Notes: generated by a model not told the origin, from the letters alone. A stretch of 64,000 bases of DNA from Streptomyces flavotricini (GCF_020639365.1 NZ_JAINUL010000001.1:5499481-5563480), one strand, 5' to 3'; counted from the first letter of the stretch, positions 50,264-59,539 are shown. A program made the numbers and translations.

Positions 50264-50863
50264 CTACTCGTCGGTGCGCGGGAGGGCGTGCGTGTGGAAG
50301 CGGACCGTCGCGGTGCCCTCGGCGGGGGGCAGGTCGCGGTAGCTGTCGATCAATTCATGGATCTTGTGGATGAGTTCGAGGCTCTGGGCGGGGGTCAGGC
50401 GCAGCGTGAAGTCGCTGATGTCCGAGCCGCGCCGCCACTCCTGGGACCAGCTGTGGGCCGTGCCGAGCCAGGTGCTCATCTCCTGCGTGTGGATCGTCGC
50501 GATCTCGTGCAGGAAGAGGTCCGCCGCGCCGCGGGTCGCCGGGTCCTCGTCGTACAGCAGCTTCTCGTCGAACCGGGTGCCGTCGTGGGCGGCCCGCCAC
50601 CAGCGCTCGCGGCCCTTGCCGTGCTCCGGGGCGTCCTCGACGAAACCGTGCGCGGCGAGCTGGCGCAGGTGGTAGCTGGTGGAGCCGCTGGACTCGCCGA
50701 GCCGCTCGGCCAGTTGGGAGGCCGTGGCCGGGCCGTCGTGGCGCAGCGTGGCCAGCATGCGGATGCGCAGCGGGTGGGCGAGGCCGCGCAGGGAGCGGGC
50801 GTCGAGGGTGCGGACCTTGGGCTCTTCGGGGTTCGGTTCTTCGCTGTTCGGTTCTTCGGGCAT
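50264..50863 (-). CDS. ArsR-type winged-helix regulator
   Basis: 199 aa. After an EEPNSEEPNPEEPK repeat, residues 20-100 are an ArsR-like winged helix: LRGLAHPLRIRMLATL, ATASQLAERLGESSGSTSYHLRQLAAHGFV. The C-terminal ~90 residues are a helical effector domain. It heads the operon with the 98-aa and MFS genes. An excellent promoter with an overlapping inverted repeat lies directly upstream, pointing to autorepression relieved by the exporter substrate. The mRNA appears leaderless. Confidence 0.88.
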   Translation of the reverse strand: MPEEPNSEEPNPEEPKVRTLDARSLRGLAHPLRIRMLATLRHDGPATASQLAERLGESSGSTSYHLRQLAAHGFVEDAPEHGKGRERWWRAAHDGTRFDEKLLYDEDPATRGAADLFLHEIATIHTQEMSTWLGTAHSWSQEWRRGSDISDFTLRLTPAQSLELIHKIHELIDSYRDLPPAEGTATVRFHTHALPRTDE

Positions 50864-50869
50864 GGCTCA

Positions 50870-50911
50870 ACCGTAGAGTTGCAAAGACTTCTATGCAAGG
50901 ATTTCTTTGCA
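50870..50911 (-). promoter_or_regulatory. Promoter and overlapping operator of the ArsR-MFS operon
   Basis: On the minus strand: -35 TTGCAT (50898-50893), 17-base spacer, -10 TACGGT (50875-50870), then six bases to the ATG. The inverted repeat TGCAAAGA (50880-50887) / TCTTTGCA (50904-50911) covers the spacer and -35, and TGCAAGGA inside it is a further half-site. A repressor bound here would block RNA polymerase. Confidence 0.7.
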
Positions 50912-50941
50912 GCGTCTTCTTTGGAACGTGCCCCTTCGGAG

Positions 50942-51412
50942 TCAGCCTTCCTGGGCCGCCTGCTCCACCAGCGGGATCACCCTCAGCGGCACCGGATTCT
51001 CCATGACGATGGCCGTCGAGGCGCGCACGATCCCCTCGAAGCCGACGACCCGGTCGATGACCCGCTGCAGGTCGGCGTTGGACCGGGCCACGAGCCGGCA
51101 CAGCATGTCCCCCTGCCCGGTCGTGGTGTGCAGCTCCAGCACCTCCGGCACCCCGTTCAAGTGCGCCCGTACGTCGGCCCCCTGGCCCTGCTTGATCTCC
51201 AGCGTCGCGAACGCCGTCACCGGGTACCCGAGCGCCGCCGGGTCCACCTGGGGGCCGAAGCCGCGGATCACCCCGTTCGACTGGAGCCGGTCGAGGCGGG
51301 CCTGCACGGTGCCGCGGGCCACGCCGAGGCGGCGCGAGGCCTCCAGGACCCCGATCCGGGGCTCGCGGGCGAGCAGGACGATGAGCCGGCCGTCGAGTTC
51401 GTCGATGCCCAT
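50942..51412 (-). CDS. Lrp/AsnC-family regulator, divergent from hppD
   Basis: 156 aa. N-terminal helix-turn-helix (MGIDELDGRLIVLLAREPRI; ASRRLGVARGTVQARLDRLQ) and C-terminal RAM ligand-binding domain (VTAFATLEIKQGQ; VLELHTTTGQGDMLCRLVARS). Such proteins sense amino acids and bend promoter DNA. Being divergent from hppD, 129 bases away, it is very likely its regulator, perhaps sensing tyrosine or phenylalanine. The same pair occurs in S. coelicolor (from memory SCO2928/SCO2927). Confidence 0.9.
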   Translation of the reverse strand: MGIDELDGRLIVLLAREPRIGVLEASRRLGVARGTVQARLDRLQSNGVIRGFGPQVDPAALGYPVTAFATLEIKQGQGADVRAHLNGVPEVLELHTTTGQGDMLCRLVARSNADLQRVIDRVVGFEGIVRASTAIVMENPVPLRVIPLVEQAAQEG

Positions 51413-51443
51413 GGAAACCTTCCCTCGATCGGCTGGTCATACT

Positions 51444-51491
51444 GCACAGATCTCTCAGTCATCCTGCGCCTGTGCTGGGCACTCTGTACAG
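51444..51491. promoter_or_regulatory. Symmetric elements in the asnC-hppD divergent region
   Basis: GCACAG (51444-51449) and CTGTGC (51470-51475) are inverted repeats 20 bases apart, and CTGTACAG (51484-51491) is an 8-bp palindrome. Candidate AsnC-type binding sites; clear promoters were not identified. Confidence 0.35.
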
Positions 51492-51541
51492 CAGAAACGG
51501 AAACTATTGCGCAGCTTGTGGAAGGGCGGGACTCTGCGCTC

Positions 51542-52696
51542 ATGACTGAGTCTTTGGTGAACCTCGAGACCACCCCCCACACCGCGCGTGAGGCCGACCC
51601 CTTCCCGGTGAAGGGCATGGACGCGGTCGTCTTCGCCGTGGGCAACGCCAAGCAGGCCGCGCACTACTACTCCACCGCGTTCGGCATGAAGCTCGTCGCC
51701 TACTCCGGCCCGGAGAACGGCGTCCGCGAGACGGCCAGCTACGTCCTGACCAACGGCGCCGCGCGCTTCGTCCTGACCTCGGTCATCAAGGCGACGACGG
51801 ACCACGGCCGCTTCCTCGCCGAGCACGTCGCCGACCACGGCGACGGCGTCGTCGACCTCGCGATCGAGGTTCCGGACGCGCGGGCCGCGTACGCGTTCGC
51901 CGTCGAGCACGGCGCGCGCGGCCTGGACGAGCCGTACGAGGTGAAGGACGAGCACGGCACCGTCGTCCTCGCCGCCATCGCCACGTACGGCCAGACCCGC
52001 CACACGCTGGTCGAGCGCAAGGACTACACCGGCCCCTACCTGCCGGGCTACGTCGCCGTCGCCCCGCTGGTCGAGGGCCCCGCCAAGCGCACCTTCCAGG
52101 CCATCGACCACTGCGTGGGCAACGTCGAGCTCGGCCGGATGAACGAGTGGGTCGGGTTCTACAACAAGGTCATGGGCTTCACGAACATGAAGGAGTTCGT
52201 GGGCGACGACATCGCGACCGAGTACTCGGCGCTGATGTCGAAGGTGGTCGCGGACGGCACCCTCAAGGTGAAGTTCCCGATCAACGAGCCGGCGATCGCG
52301 AAGAAGAAGTCGCAGATCGACGAGTACCTGGAGTTCTACGGCGGCGCCGGCGTCCAGCACATCGCGCTCGCCTCGAACGACATCGTGGCGACCGTACGGT
52401 CGATGCGCGCGGCCGGCGTGGCCTTCCTGGACACCCCGGACTCGTACTACGACACGCTCGGCGAGTGGGCCGGCGAGACGCGGGTTCCGGTCGAGACCCT
52501 GCGCGAGCTGAAGATCCTCGTCGACCGCGACGAGGACGGCTACCTGCTGCAGATCTTCACCAAGCCGGTCCAGGACCGTCCGACGGTGTTCTTCGAGATC
52601 ATCGAGCGCCACGGGTCGATGGGCTTCGGCAAGGGCAACTTCAAGGCCCTGTTCGAGGCCATCGAGCGGGAGCAGGAGAAGCGGGGCAACCTGTAG
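51542..52696 (+). CDS. hppD: 4-hydroxyphenylpyruvate dioxygenase
   Basis: 384 aa. Converts 4-hydroxyphenylpyruvate to homogentisate in tyrosine catabolism, and can feed ochronotic pigment. It consists of two vicinal-oxygen-chelate domains. Iron ligands are His190 (IDHCVGNV), His273 (VQHIAL) and Glu352 (FFEIIERHG), all present. The C-terminal GFGKGNFKALFEAIEREQ helix that closes the active site is intact. Length matches the S. avermitilis enzyme. It is divergent from an AsnC regulator. No homogentisate dioxygenase is in the window. Confidence 0.97.
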   Translation: MTESLVNLETTPHTAREADPFPVKGMDAVVFAVGNAKQAAHYYSTAFGMKLVAYSGPENGVRETASYVLTNGAARFVLTSVIKATTDHGRFLAEHVADHGDGVVDLAIEVPDARAAYAFAVEHGARGLDEPYEVKDEHGTVVLAAIATYGQTRHTLVERKDYTGPYLPGYVAVAPLVEGPAKRTFQAIDHCVGNVELGRMNEWVGFYNKVMGFTNMKEFVGDDIATEYSALMSKVVADGTLKVKFPINEPAIAKKKSQIDEYLEFYGGAGVQHIALASNDIVATVRSMRAAGVAFLDTPDSYYDTLGEWAGETRVPVETLRELKILVDRDEDGYLLQIFTKPVQDRPTVFFEIIERHGSMGFGKGNFKALFEAIEREQEKRGNL

Positions 52697-52706
52697 GTCA
52701 CGGGTC

Positions 52707-52737
52707 GGGGTCCCGGGGGCGCCGCCCCGGGGACCCC
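52707..52737. terminator. Hairpin between hppD and the convergent TPR gene
   Basis: GGGGTCCC with GGGGACCCC-type arms (52707-52719 and 52725-52737), one mismatch, short loop; it begins 10 bases after the hppD stop. Confidence 0.55.
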
Positions 52738-52773
52738 GCCGCACCGGCCCTCCGGCCCCCGGCCCCCGGCCCC

Positions 52774-54384
52774 TCAAGCGCCGACGGACCGGGACTTCTC
52801 CGTCTTCTCGGCCTTCTCGCCCTTCTCCGCCTTCTCGCCCTTCTCCGTCTTCGCCGCCGGCTTCGGCTTCGCCGCCTTCGGGAGGTCCGGGGCCACCCAC
52901 GGTTTGGCCGGCTGCATGTTCTCCGGGCCGCCCGCCGGCGGCTGGCCGATCGCGGCCAGGGCCGCCTTCGCCTGCGGGACGCGGGCCGGCGAGAAGCGCG
53001 GGTTCGTCCGCAGTGCCTCCTGCAGGTACCGCCGGGCCCCGGCGTCATCGCCCAGGCCCCGCTCGATCATCGCCCGGTGGAACGCGAAGTCCGCACTGCG
53101 CATCCCCCGGTCCGTGGACTTCTTCGCGTACTCCAGCGCCGCCGTGTCGTCGCCCGTCTTGTGCAGCGCCCACGCCAGCGCGTCCGCCACCTCCATGCTC
53201 TTGTGGCGCGACCACTCCTGCGTGAGCCGCCGCACGGCCGCCGCCGGATCCCCGTGGTCCGCCTCGAACAGGCCGAGGACCACCGACTCGTTCACCCCGT
53301 CCGCCGCGCCCCGCGCCGCGGCCGTACGCAGCGTGTCGTACGGGACCTTCGCCTCGTCCGAGCGCCCCAGCGCGTCCAGCAGCTCGCCCAGCTCCAGCGC
53401 CAGCCTCGGCACCTGCGCCCGGCCCAGCGCCATCCGGTAGTCCCGGACGGCCTCCCCGCCCCGGCCCAGCCCGGCCAGCGCCCTGGCCCGGCCGCCCAGC
53501 GCCTGGGCCTGCGCCGGATCGGCGCGCAGCGCGCCCTCGTACTGGCGCAGCGCCTCCGCCGCGTCGCCCCGCTCCCACGACAGCTCCCCGAGCCGGAACA
53601 GGACGTACGCCTTCTCGGCCGGCGCCTTCGCCGCGCCCCCCGCGTGCTCCATCGCCATCGTCGCGTCCTCGCGCCAGCCGCGGTCCCGGTAGACCTGCGA
53701 GGCCCGGATGAACGCGGCCAGTCCCGGCCGCAGGTCCAGCAGCCGTTCCATCGAACGCTCGGCGGCCTTGTAGTCGCCCAGGCCCGTGTACGCGTCCACC
53801 AGCACCGGGTACGCCGTCCACCGCTTCGGCGCCTGCGCCCGTACGAGCTCGCCCCACTTCTTGCCCGTCACGAAGTCACCCCGGGCATTGGCCAGCGTGC
53901 CCATGCCCGTCATCGCGTCGAAGTTGCCCTTCTCGGCCGGGCGGAGCTCCAGCGACCGCTTCAGTGCCTTCTCGGCCTTCGGGTACCAGGCCGGCTCCGT
54001 CGTCCGGCGCGCCTGCTCCAGGTACGCCGCCCCGAGCACCGCCCAGGACGCGTCGTCCTTCGCGTGCTCGGCGACCCACTTCTCCCGGTCAGCGACCAGG
54101 GCCGTCAGGTCCACCGCCGCCGCCGGCGCACCCATGCCGACCGCCGACGCGGCCCGCTCGGTGGGCCCCGGCGGGCGGGCGTCGTCGCCCTGGCGGGCGG
54201 GCCGGATCACCAGGGCCCCGGCGATCAGCACCACCGCGACGCCGGCCGCCACGAGCGTCTTGCGGCCGGTGAAGGTCACGGGTGGAGCGGGCTGCTGCGC
54301 CTCCTCCTCGATGCGGGCGGCACGAGCAGCACGAGCAGTACGGGCGATACGGGCGATACGCGCGGTACGGGTGGCACGGTCCAT
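52774..54384 (-). CDS. TPR-repeat membrane protein
   Basis: 536 aa. The cytosolic N terminus has TARIARIARTARAARAAR repeats, followed by one transmembrane helix (KTLVAAGVAVVLIAGALVI, about 44-62). About ten tetratricopeptide repeats follow outside (for example AWALHKTGDDTAALEYAKKS, HRAMIERGLGDDAGARRYL). The tail has Lys-rich KTEKGEKAEK repeats. It probably works as a scaffold on the outer membrane face; partners are unknown. The ATG at 54384 has a weak ribosome-binding site. Divergent from the GlcD-like oxidase gene, 96 bases away. Confidence 0.82.
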   Translation of the reverse strand: MDRATRTARIARIARTARAARAARIEEEAQQPAPPVTFTGRKTLVAAGVAVVLIAGALVIRPARQGDDARPPGPTERAASAVGMGAPAAAVDLTALVADREKWVAEHAKDDASWAVLGAAYLEQARRTTEPAWYPKAEKALKRSLELRPAEKGNFDAMTGMGTLANARGDFVTGKKWGELVRAQAPKRWTAYPVLVDAYTGLGDYKAAERSMERLLDLRPGLAAFIRASQVYRDRGWREDATMAMEHAGGAAKAPAEKAYVLFRLGELSWERGDAAEALRQYEGALRADPAQAQALGGRARALAGLGRGGEAVRDYRMALGRAQVPRLALELGELLDALGRSDEAKVPYDTLRTAAARGAADGVNESVVLGLFEADHGDPAAAVRRLTQEWSRHKSMEVADALAWALHKTGDDTAALEYAKKSTDRGMRSADFAFHRAMIERGLGDDAGARRYLQEALRTNPRFSPARVPQAKAALAAIGQPPAGGPENMQPAKPWVAPDLPKAAKPKPAAKTEKGEKAEKGEKAEKTEKSRSVGA

Positions 54385-54480
54385 GGGGTCACTGTGCGTC
54401 AATATGAAGAGTTCGCGGAGGTGTCCGAAGCCCGTCGCGGCCGTGTTCACACCGATGGCCCCCGGTGCCACGCTGGGCTC

Positions 54481-55893
54481 ATGGATGTCACGGATGTCAT
54501 GGACGACGCCGGGGAAGACGATCTCTCCCTCCGGCTGCACGCGAGCCTCCTCGAAGGGCTCCCGGCCGAGGCCCTCCTCACCGACCCCGAGGTGACCGCC
54601 TCCTACGCCACCGACATGGCCACGTTCTGCGCCGCCGGCACCCCCGCGGCCGTGGTCCTGCCCCGCACCGTCGAACAGGTGCAGCACGTGCTGCGCACCG
54701 CCACCGCCCTGCGGGTCCCCGTCGTCCCGCAGGGCGCCCGCACCGGCCTGTCGGGCGCGGCCAACGCCTCCGACGGCTGCATCCTGCTCTCCCTCGTCAA
54801 GATGGACCGGATCCTGGAGATCAACACCGTCGACCGCGTCGCCGTCGTCGAACCCGGCGTCGTGAACGCGGTGCTCTCACGGGCCGTCGCCGACCGGGGC
54901 CTGTTCTACCCGCCCGACCCCTCCAGCTGGGAGCAGTGCACGATCGGCGGCAACATCGGCACCGCGTCCGGCGGCCTGTGCTGCGTCAAGTACGGGGTCA
55001 CCGCCGAGTACGTGCTCGGCCTCGACGTGGTCCTCGCCGACGGACGGCTGCTGCGCACGGGCCGGCGCACCGCCAAGGGCGTCGCGGGCTACGACCTCAC
55101 CCGGCTCTTCGTCGGCTCCGAGGGCAGCCTCGGCGTCGTCGTCCAGGCCGTGCTCGCCCTGCGCCCGGCGCCGCCCCGCCAGCTCGCGCTCGCCGCCGAG
55201 TTCCCCTCGGCCGCGGCCGCCTGCGCGGCCGTCTGCGCCGTCATGGAGGCCGGCCTCACGCCCTCGCTGCTGGAGCTGATGGACCGTACGACCGTCCGCG
55301 CCGTCAACGCGCTCGGCAAGATGGGGCTGCCCGAGACCACCGAGGCCCTGCTGCTGGCCGCCTTCGACACACCGCACGCGCCCGACGACCTCGCCGCCGT
55401 GGGGGAGCTCTGCCGGACCGCCGGGGCCAGTGCCGTCGTCCCCGCCGAGGACGAGGCGGAGTCCGAACTGCTCCTCCAGGCCCGCCGGATGTCGCTGACC
55501 GCCCTGGACGCCCTGCGCCCGGCCACGATGATCGACGACGTCTGCGTACCGCGCTCGCGGCTCGCCGAGATGCTGGACGGGACGGCCGCCATCGCCCGCG
55601 CGTACGACCTGCTCATCGGGGTCTGCGCGCACGCCGGCGACGGGAACACGCACCCGGTGGTCTGCTTCGACCCGGCCGACGGGGACGAGACGCGGCGGGC
55701 CCGCGAGTCCTTCGACGAGATCATGGCGCTCGGGCTGGCCCTCGGCGGGACCATTACCGGCGAGCACGGGGTCGGGGTCCTCAAGAAGGAGTGGCTCGCG
55801 CGCGAACTGGGGCCCGTCGGGATGGAGATGCAGCGCGCGGTCAAGCAGGCCTTCGACCCGCTCGGCCTGCTCAACCCCGGAAAGCTCTTCTGA
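54481..55893 (+). CDS. FAD-linked oxidase, GlcD/D-lactate dehydrogenase-like
   Basis: 470 aa. The N-terminal FAD_binding_4 domain has VVPQGARTGLSGAANASDG, PPDPSSWEQCTIGGNIGTASGG and VAGYDLTRLFVGSEGSLGV. The C-terminal FAD-oxidase domain carries VCAHAGDGNTHPV and TITGEHGVGVLKKEWL, whose His residues bind the 2-hydroxyacid and metal. Oxidises glycolate, D-lactate or a similar acid. The usual GlcE/GlcF partners are not adjacent, so it may act alone. Start ATG 54481 could be leaderless (CACGCT six bases upstream). Confidence 0.9.
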   Translation: MDVTDVMDDAGEDDLSLRLHASLLEGLPAEALLTDPEVTASYATDMATFCAAGTPAAVVLPRTVEQVQHVLRTATALRVPVVPQGARTGLSGAANASDGCILLSLVKMDRILEINTVDRVAVVEPGVVNAVLSRAVADRGLFYPPDPSSWEQCTIGGNIGTASGGLCCVKYGVTAEYVLGLDVVLADGRLLRTGRRTAKGVAGYDLTRLFVGSEGSLGVVVQAVLALRPAPPRQLALAAEFPSAAAACAAVCAVMEAGLTPSLLELMDRTTVRAVNALGKMGLPETTEALLLAAFDTPHAPDDLAAVGELCRTAGASAVVPAEDEAESELLLQARRMSLTALDALRPATMIDDVCVPRSRLAEMLDGTAAIARAYDLLIGVCAHAGDGNTHPVVCFDPADGDETRRARESFDEIMALGLALGGTITGEHGVGVLKKEWLARELGPVGMEMQRAVKQAFDPLGLLNPGKLF

Positions 55894-55958
55894 CCGTACG
55901 CCGGGTATGGACCGCGTCCGTGCGGGGTGGACGAGGCGGAGGTGACGGATCCGCATGA

Positions 55959-56438
55959 TCACAGGTCCCCGTCCGCCGACTCGTCCGACGGCCAGGGGTC
56001 CCGCATCCACAGGTCGTCGGCCGGAGTGGGCGTGAGCAGCTCCGCCAGCGCGGCGTCCAGGCCCAGCCGGCCGGCCTCGGTGCCGGGCGGGACCACGCGC
56101 AGCGTCCGCTCCAGCCACGCCGACACGGCCCCGGCCGGGGCCTCCAGGAGGGCATCGCCGTCGGGGGAGGTGAGCACCATGCAGAGGACGGCCTTGTTGT
56201 CGACCTTGGTGGGCCAGATCCGGACGTCTCCGTGGCCGCTCGGGCGGAACACCCCCTCCACCAGCAGCTCGCGGGCGAAGGTCCAGTTGACCGGGGTGCT
56301 GGAGCCGGTGTGGAAGGTGATGTGCACGGCGTACGGGTCGTCCGTCAGGTAGACCAGCCGGGCCGGGACGGCGACGCTGCGCTCGGGGGACAGGACCAGC
56401 TTGAGTTCCAGCTCGCGTTCGACGACGGGGTGGTGCAT
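55959..56438 (-). CDS. ssgG: SsgA-like sporulation/cell division protein SsgG
   Basis: 159 aa. The SsgA-family pattern is clear: PARLVYLTDDPYAVHITFHT, VNWTFARELLVEGVFRPSGHGDVRIWP, LTSPDGDALLEAPAGAVSAWLERTLRVVPPG. SALPs guide sporulation septa and cell-wall remodelling; SsgG helps septum placement in S. coelicolor. Synteny (after the GlcD-like gene, SCO2925/SCO2924 from memory) supports ssgG over other SALPs. ATG 56438 was chosen because family proteins begin here and GAGG is nearby; the frame is open to 56549. Confidence 0.9.
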   Translation of the reverse strand: MHHPVVERELELKLVLSPERSVAVPARLVYLTDDPYAVHITFHTGSSTPVNWTFARELLVEGVFRPSGHGDVRIWPTKVDNKAVLCMVLTSPDGDALLEAPAGAVSAWLERTLRVVPPGTEAGRLGLDAALAELLTPTPADDLWMRDPWPSDESADGDL

Positions 56439-56714
56439 GGCGGCCTCGCTTCGGTTCTTCGGTTCTCCGGCGGTGTCGTGGGGGCCGGGTCCGGGCCCCA
56501 CACCCGGGGAGAGCGCCGATGTGCCCGGGTATGACGCGACTTCGTGCACCGGATCGCTGATTGGCCGGATCCTGCCGGGTGACCGAAAACTGTCGTAGCG
56601 TGCGACGTTCGCTCAAAGGCTTGGATTCTCCCGTTACCGGACCTGTCGGGGCACGGTTCTTGGCTATGGTCCTCCCCTTGCACAAGCCTCAAGCCACGAT
56701 CGGAGTTGGGGACA

Positions 56715-58283
56715 TTGACGGCCTCCCCTGGTGACGGCGAGCACGCGGCCCGCGAGGGCTACTACCCCGATCCGTCCATCCCCGGATTCGTCCGGTACTG
56801 GAACGGCCTGAACTGGGTTCCGGGTACGAGCCGCCCTGCCGCCGCCGCCCCTGCCGCCGCCCGGTCCGACGAGACGGGGCCGGTGTTCCTGGACGAGACG
56901 GGCGCGACGGAGGCGCTGCGCGAGCCGGAGCCGGTCGTTCCCGCGGCCCCCGCCGCGTCCGCTGCCCCTGCGGCCCCTGCCGCGTCCGCTGCCCCCGCCG
57001 CCTCGTGGCAGGCCGATCCCCAGCACCAGTCCGGCTTCGGCGGGCCCCGCGACGACCGGGTGTCCTGGGGCAGCCCGGAGCAGCCGGAGCCCGACGGGGG
57101 CCACGGGCCCGCCCGGTCGGCGCCGGCCGGTCTCTCGCAGGGCCGCGGGCCGCGCCCGGAGCCGCTGGAGGCGGCCGAACGCGCGGAGCGCGGGCCCGGG
57201 GTGTCCTTCGCCCGTACGCCTTCCGCGACCGCGGAGCGGTTCCCCGGGCAGGCCGCCGTACGGGGCCCCGCCGAGAGCGTGGGCATCCTGTCGGCCCGCT
57301 CCCCGGCCGCCGCACCCGCCCCGGCCGCCGCCGAGCCCGCGTGGCCGTCCGCCGGCGACAGCGCCGCGCCGTCCGGCCTCACCTCGTCCTGGCCGGAAAC
57401 CCCCCTCCACCGCGCCCCGGCGATCCCGTCGGCATGGGACCCGTCGGCCCGTGCCGAGCCGGAGGCCCCCGCGGACCGTGCCCCGTCGGCCCCGCCGGAG
57501 CCGGAGATCCCCGCGGGCTGGGAGCCGGCGGGCCGCTCCGGGCCCGGGGCTCCGGCCGCTCGCCACCCGGCGGGCCGGCCCGCGCCCGAGGCACCGTCGG
57601 ACCGGTACCCGTCGGACCGGTTCCCGGCAGCGCGCCCCGGGTCCGCGGCCCCGTCGGACCGGTCCGGGGCGGACCGGTCCGCCCCGGCGTCGGCGTCCCG
57701 CCGGCCGGGGCCCGGCGCGGCCCACCCCGCCGACGACCCGGCTTCCGCTCCGCCTGCGGACCGTACGGCGCCCCGGGTCACCGACCGCGCCGTGTTCGAG
57801 CGGATGGCGGAGCGGGCCACCCGGCCCGCCGGACTCGTACGCCGGGCCGTGGCCCGCGCGCTGGACACCCTCGTGCTCGGCGCGGTCGCGGCGGCCACCG
57901 CCTGGCCCCTCGTCCCCGCGGCCACCGCCCACCTGGAGGCCAAGGTCGACGCCGCCAGGGGCAGCGGACGCACCACCACCGTGTGGCTGTTCGACGCGAC
58001 CATCGCCGGATACGCCGGCCTCGTCCTCGGCGCCCTACTGCTCTTCGGGGTGTTCTACGAGGCGCTCCCCACCGCCCGCTGGGGCCGCACCCCGGGCAAG
58101 AAGCTCCTCGGGATCCGGGTGCTGGCCGCCGCCACCCTCCGCCCGCCCACCTTCGGCGCGGCCCTGCGCCGCTGGCTGGTGTACGCGTTCCTCGGACTCC
58201 CCGGCAGCCTCTGGTGCCTCGGGGACCGGCCCCGACGCCGGGGCTTGCACGACCGGGCGGCCGGGACGTACGTGGCCCGCTGA
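56715..58283 (+). CDS. RDD-family membrane protein with N-terminal DUF2510
   Basis: 522 aa from TTG 56715 (GGAG nine bases upstream; TTG 56706 is too close to it). Residues 15-40 are a DUF2510 module (EGYYPDPSIPGFVRYWNGLNWVPG). About 320 residues of Ala/Pro/Arg-rich linker follow, then an RDD domain with about three helices (VRRAVARALDTLVLGAV; FYEALPTARWGRTPGKKLLGI). The topology places the DUF2510 and linker in the cytosol. The function is unknown; RDD proteins have been linked to ion exchange. A second RDD gene follows. Confidence 0.82.
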   Translation: MTASPGDGEHAAREGYYPDPSIPGFVRYWNGLNWVPGTSRPAAAAPAAARSDETGPVFLDETGATEALREPEPVVPAAPAASAAPAAPAASAAPAASWQADPQHQSGFGGPRDDRVSWGSPEQPEPDGGHGPARSAPAGLSQGRGPRPEPLEAAERAERGPGVSFARTPSATAERFPGQAAVRGPAESVGILSARSPAAAPAPAAAEPAWPSAGDSAAPSGLTSSWPETPLHRAPAIPSAWDPSARAEPEAPADRAPSAPPEPEIPAGWEPAGRSGPGAPAARHPAGRPAPEAPSDRYPSDRFPAARPGSAAPSDRSGADRSAPASASRRPGPGAAHPADDPASAPPADRTAPRVTDRAVFERMAERATRPAGLVRRAVARALDTLVLGAVAAATAWPLVPAATAHLEAKVDAARGSGRTTTVWLFDATIAGYAGLVLGALLLFGVFYEALPTARWGRTPGKKLLGIRVLAAATLRPPTFGAALRRWLVYAFLGLPGSLWCLGDRPRRRGLHDRAAGTYVAR

Positions 58284-58372
58284 CGCCCGGCCCGCGGCCC
58301 GCCGGGGGAGCCCTTCCCCCGAACGGACGCCGTCCCGTTGCGGGGTGCGCGGAGCCGGGTTCGACTCGGGCC

Positions 58373-59110
58373 ATGAGTACCGATCAGCCGCCGCCGGGCC
58401 AGCCGCCCGAGGACGACCCGTTCCTCAAGAAGCCCCAGGAACCGACGCCTCCGTCGGGCGGTTCGCCGTACGACCGGCCCCCGGGCGGCCCGCCGCCCCC
58501 GCCGCCGGGAGGCCCGTACGGTGGTGCGGGCGGCCCGTACGGCGGTACGGGAGGCGGCGGATACCCGCCCCCGCCCCCGCCCCCGCCGCCCGGAGGCCCG
58601 TACGGCGGCAGCGGCATGCCCGACCCGCTCGCCGGGATGCCCCCGCTGGCCGACTTCGGCAAGCGGCTCGGGGCCCGCATCATCGACGTGATCATCGTGC
58701 TCATCCCGCTGTTCCTCATCCAGCTGGCCTTCGGTACGAACCGGTACGCCGTCGAGACGAACAAGGGCGAGGACGTCAGCGAGGTCTTCACCAAGTCGTA
58801 CAGCGGCAGCGGTCTGGCGATGACGCTGATCTCGATCGTGTTCTTCGTCGGCTACGACTGGTGGTTCGCCAAGAAGGACGGCAGGACCCTCGGCAAGAGG
58901 GCGCTCGGGCTGCGCGTCGCGATGCTCAACGACGGCAGCGTCCCGCAGTCGGGCGCGGCGCTCGGCCGCGCCGCGATGCTCTGGCTGCCGGCGCTCATCT
59001 GCTGCCCCTGCCTGTGGCAGATCGTGCTGATCGTGTCGATCCTCGTGGACAAGCCGTACAAGCAGGGTCTTCACGACAAGGTCGGAAAGACGGTGGTGGT
59101 CACCGCATAA
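58373..59110 (+). CDS. RDD-family membrane protein with a Pro/Gly-rich N terminus
   Basis: 245 aa. Residues 1-90 are PPPPPPGGPYGG-type repeats. The RDD domain follows: FGKRLGARIIDVIIVLIPLFLIQLAF, FVGYDWWFAKKDGRTLGKRALGLRV and a last helix LWLPALICCPCLWQIVLIVSILV. No good ribosome-binding site was seen, so it may be leaderless. It is a neighbour but not a close copy of the preceding RDD gene. Convergent with a small membrane protein gene. Confidence 0.85.
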   Translation: MSTDQPPPGQPPEDDPFLKKPQEPTPPSGGSPYDRPPGGPPPPPPGGPYGGAGGPYGGTGGGGYPPPPPPPPPGGPYGGSGMPDPLAGMPPLADFGKRLGARIIDVIIVLIPLFLIQLAFGTNRYAVETNKGEDVSEVFTKSYSGSGLAMTLISIVFFVGYDWWFAKKDGRTLGKRALGLRVAMLNDGSVPQSGAALGRAAMLWLPALICCPCLWQIVLIVSILVDKPYKQGLHDKVGKTVVVTA

Positions 59111-59170
59111 CGGCGCAGCGCACCGGCGTACGAAGGGGCCGGGGCCCCGTGCGGCAGGCCCGCGTACGGT

Positions 59171-59539
59171 TCAGTGGTGCACCGGCTGTTCGACGGCGGC
59201 CGTCCGGGGCTCAGGCGCCCGGGCGGCCGCCGCCGCGTCCGCGGGTCCGGGCTCGGGCGCGCTCCGGGGCGCGTTCCCGGGCGTGATTTCGGTAACACCG
59301 GGGGAAACGCGGGGGGTACGGGCGGTGGGCCGGGCCGCCCCGGCCGGAGCCGCGTGCCGGCCGCGCCGGCGGGGGCTGGCCGCGGTGAGCGCGACGAGCA
59401 GTCCGAGGGCCAGGGCGGCGGTGGCGATGACGGCGATCCCGCGTCCCGTGCTCGTCTGCGAGAGAAGCAGCATGGCGATGGTGGACACGACGACGGTGGC
59501 GGACCCGTAGAACAACTGGGCGGCAGTCGGACGCGGCAT
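59171..59539 (-). CDS. Small membrane protein, hypothetical
   Basis: 122 aa from ATG 59539 (TTG 59581 is an alternative). Two transmembrane helices, about residues 8-27 (LFYGSATVVVSTIAMLLL) and 33-53 (GIAVIATAALALGLLVALTA), are followed by a disordered Ala/Pro tail. No family was recognised. It is encoded opposite to its neighbours. Confidence 0.6.
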   Translation of the reverse strand: MPRPTAAQLFYGSATVVVSTIAMLLLSQTSTGRGIAVIATAALALGLLVALTAASPRRRGRHAAPAGAARPTARTPRVSPGVTEITPGNAPRSAPEPGPADAAAAARAPEPRTAAVEQPVHH

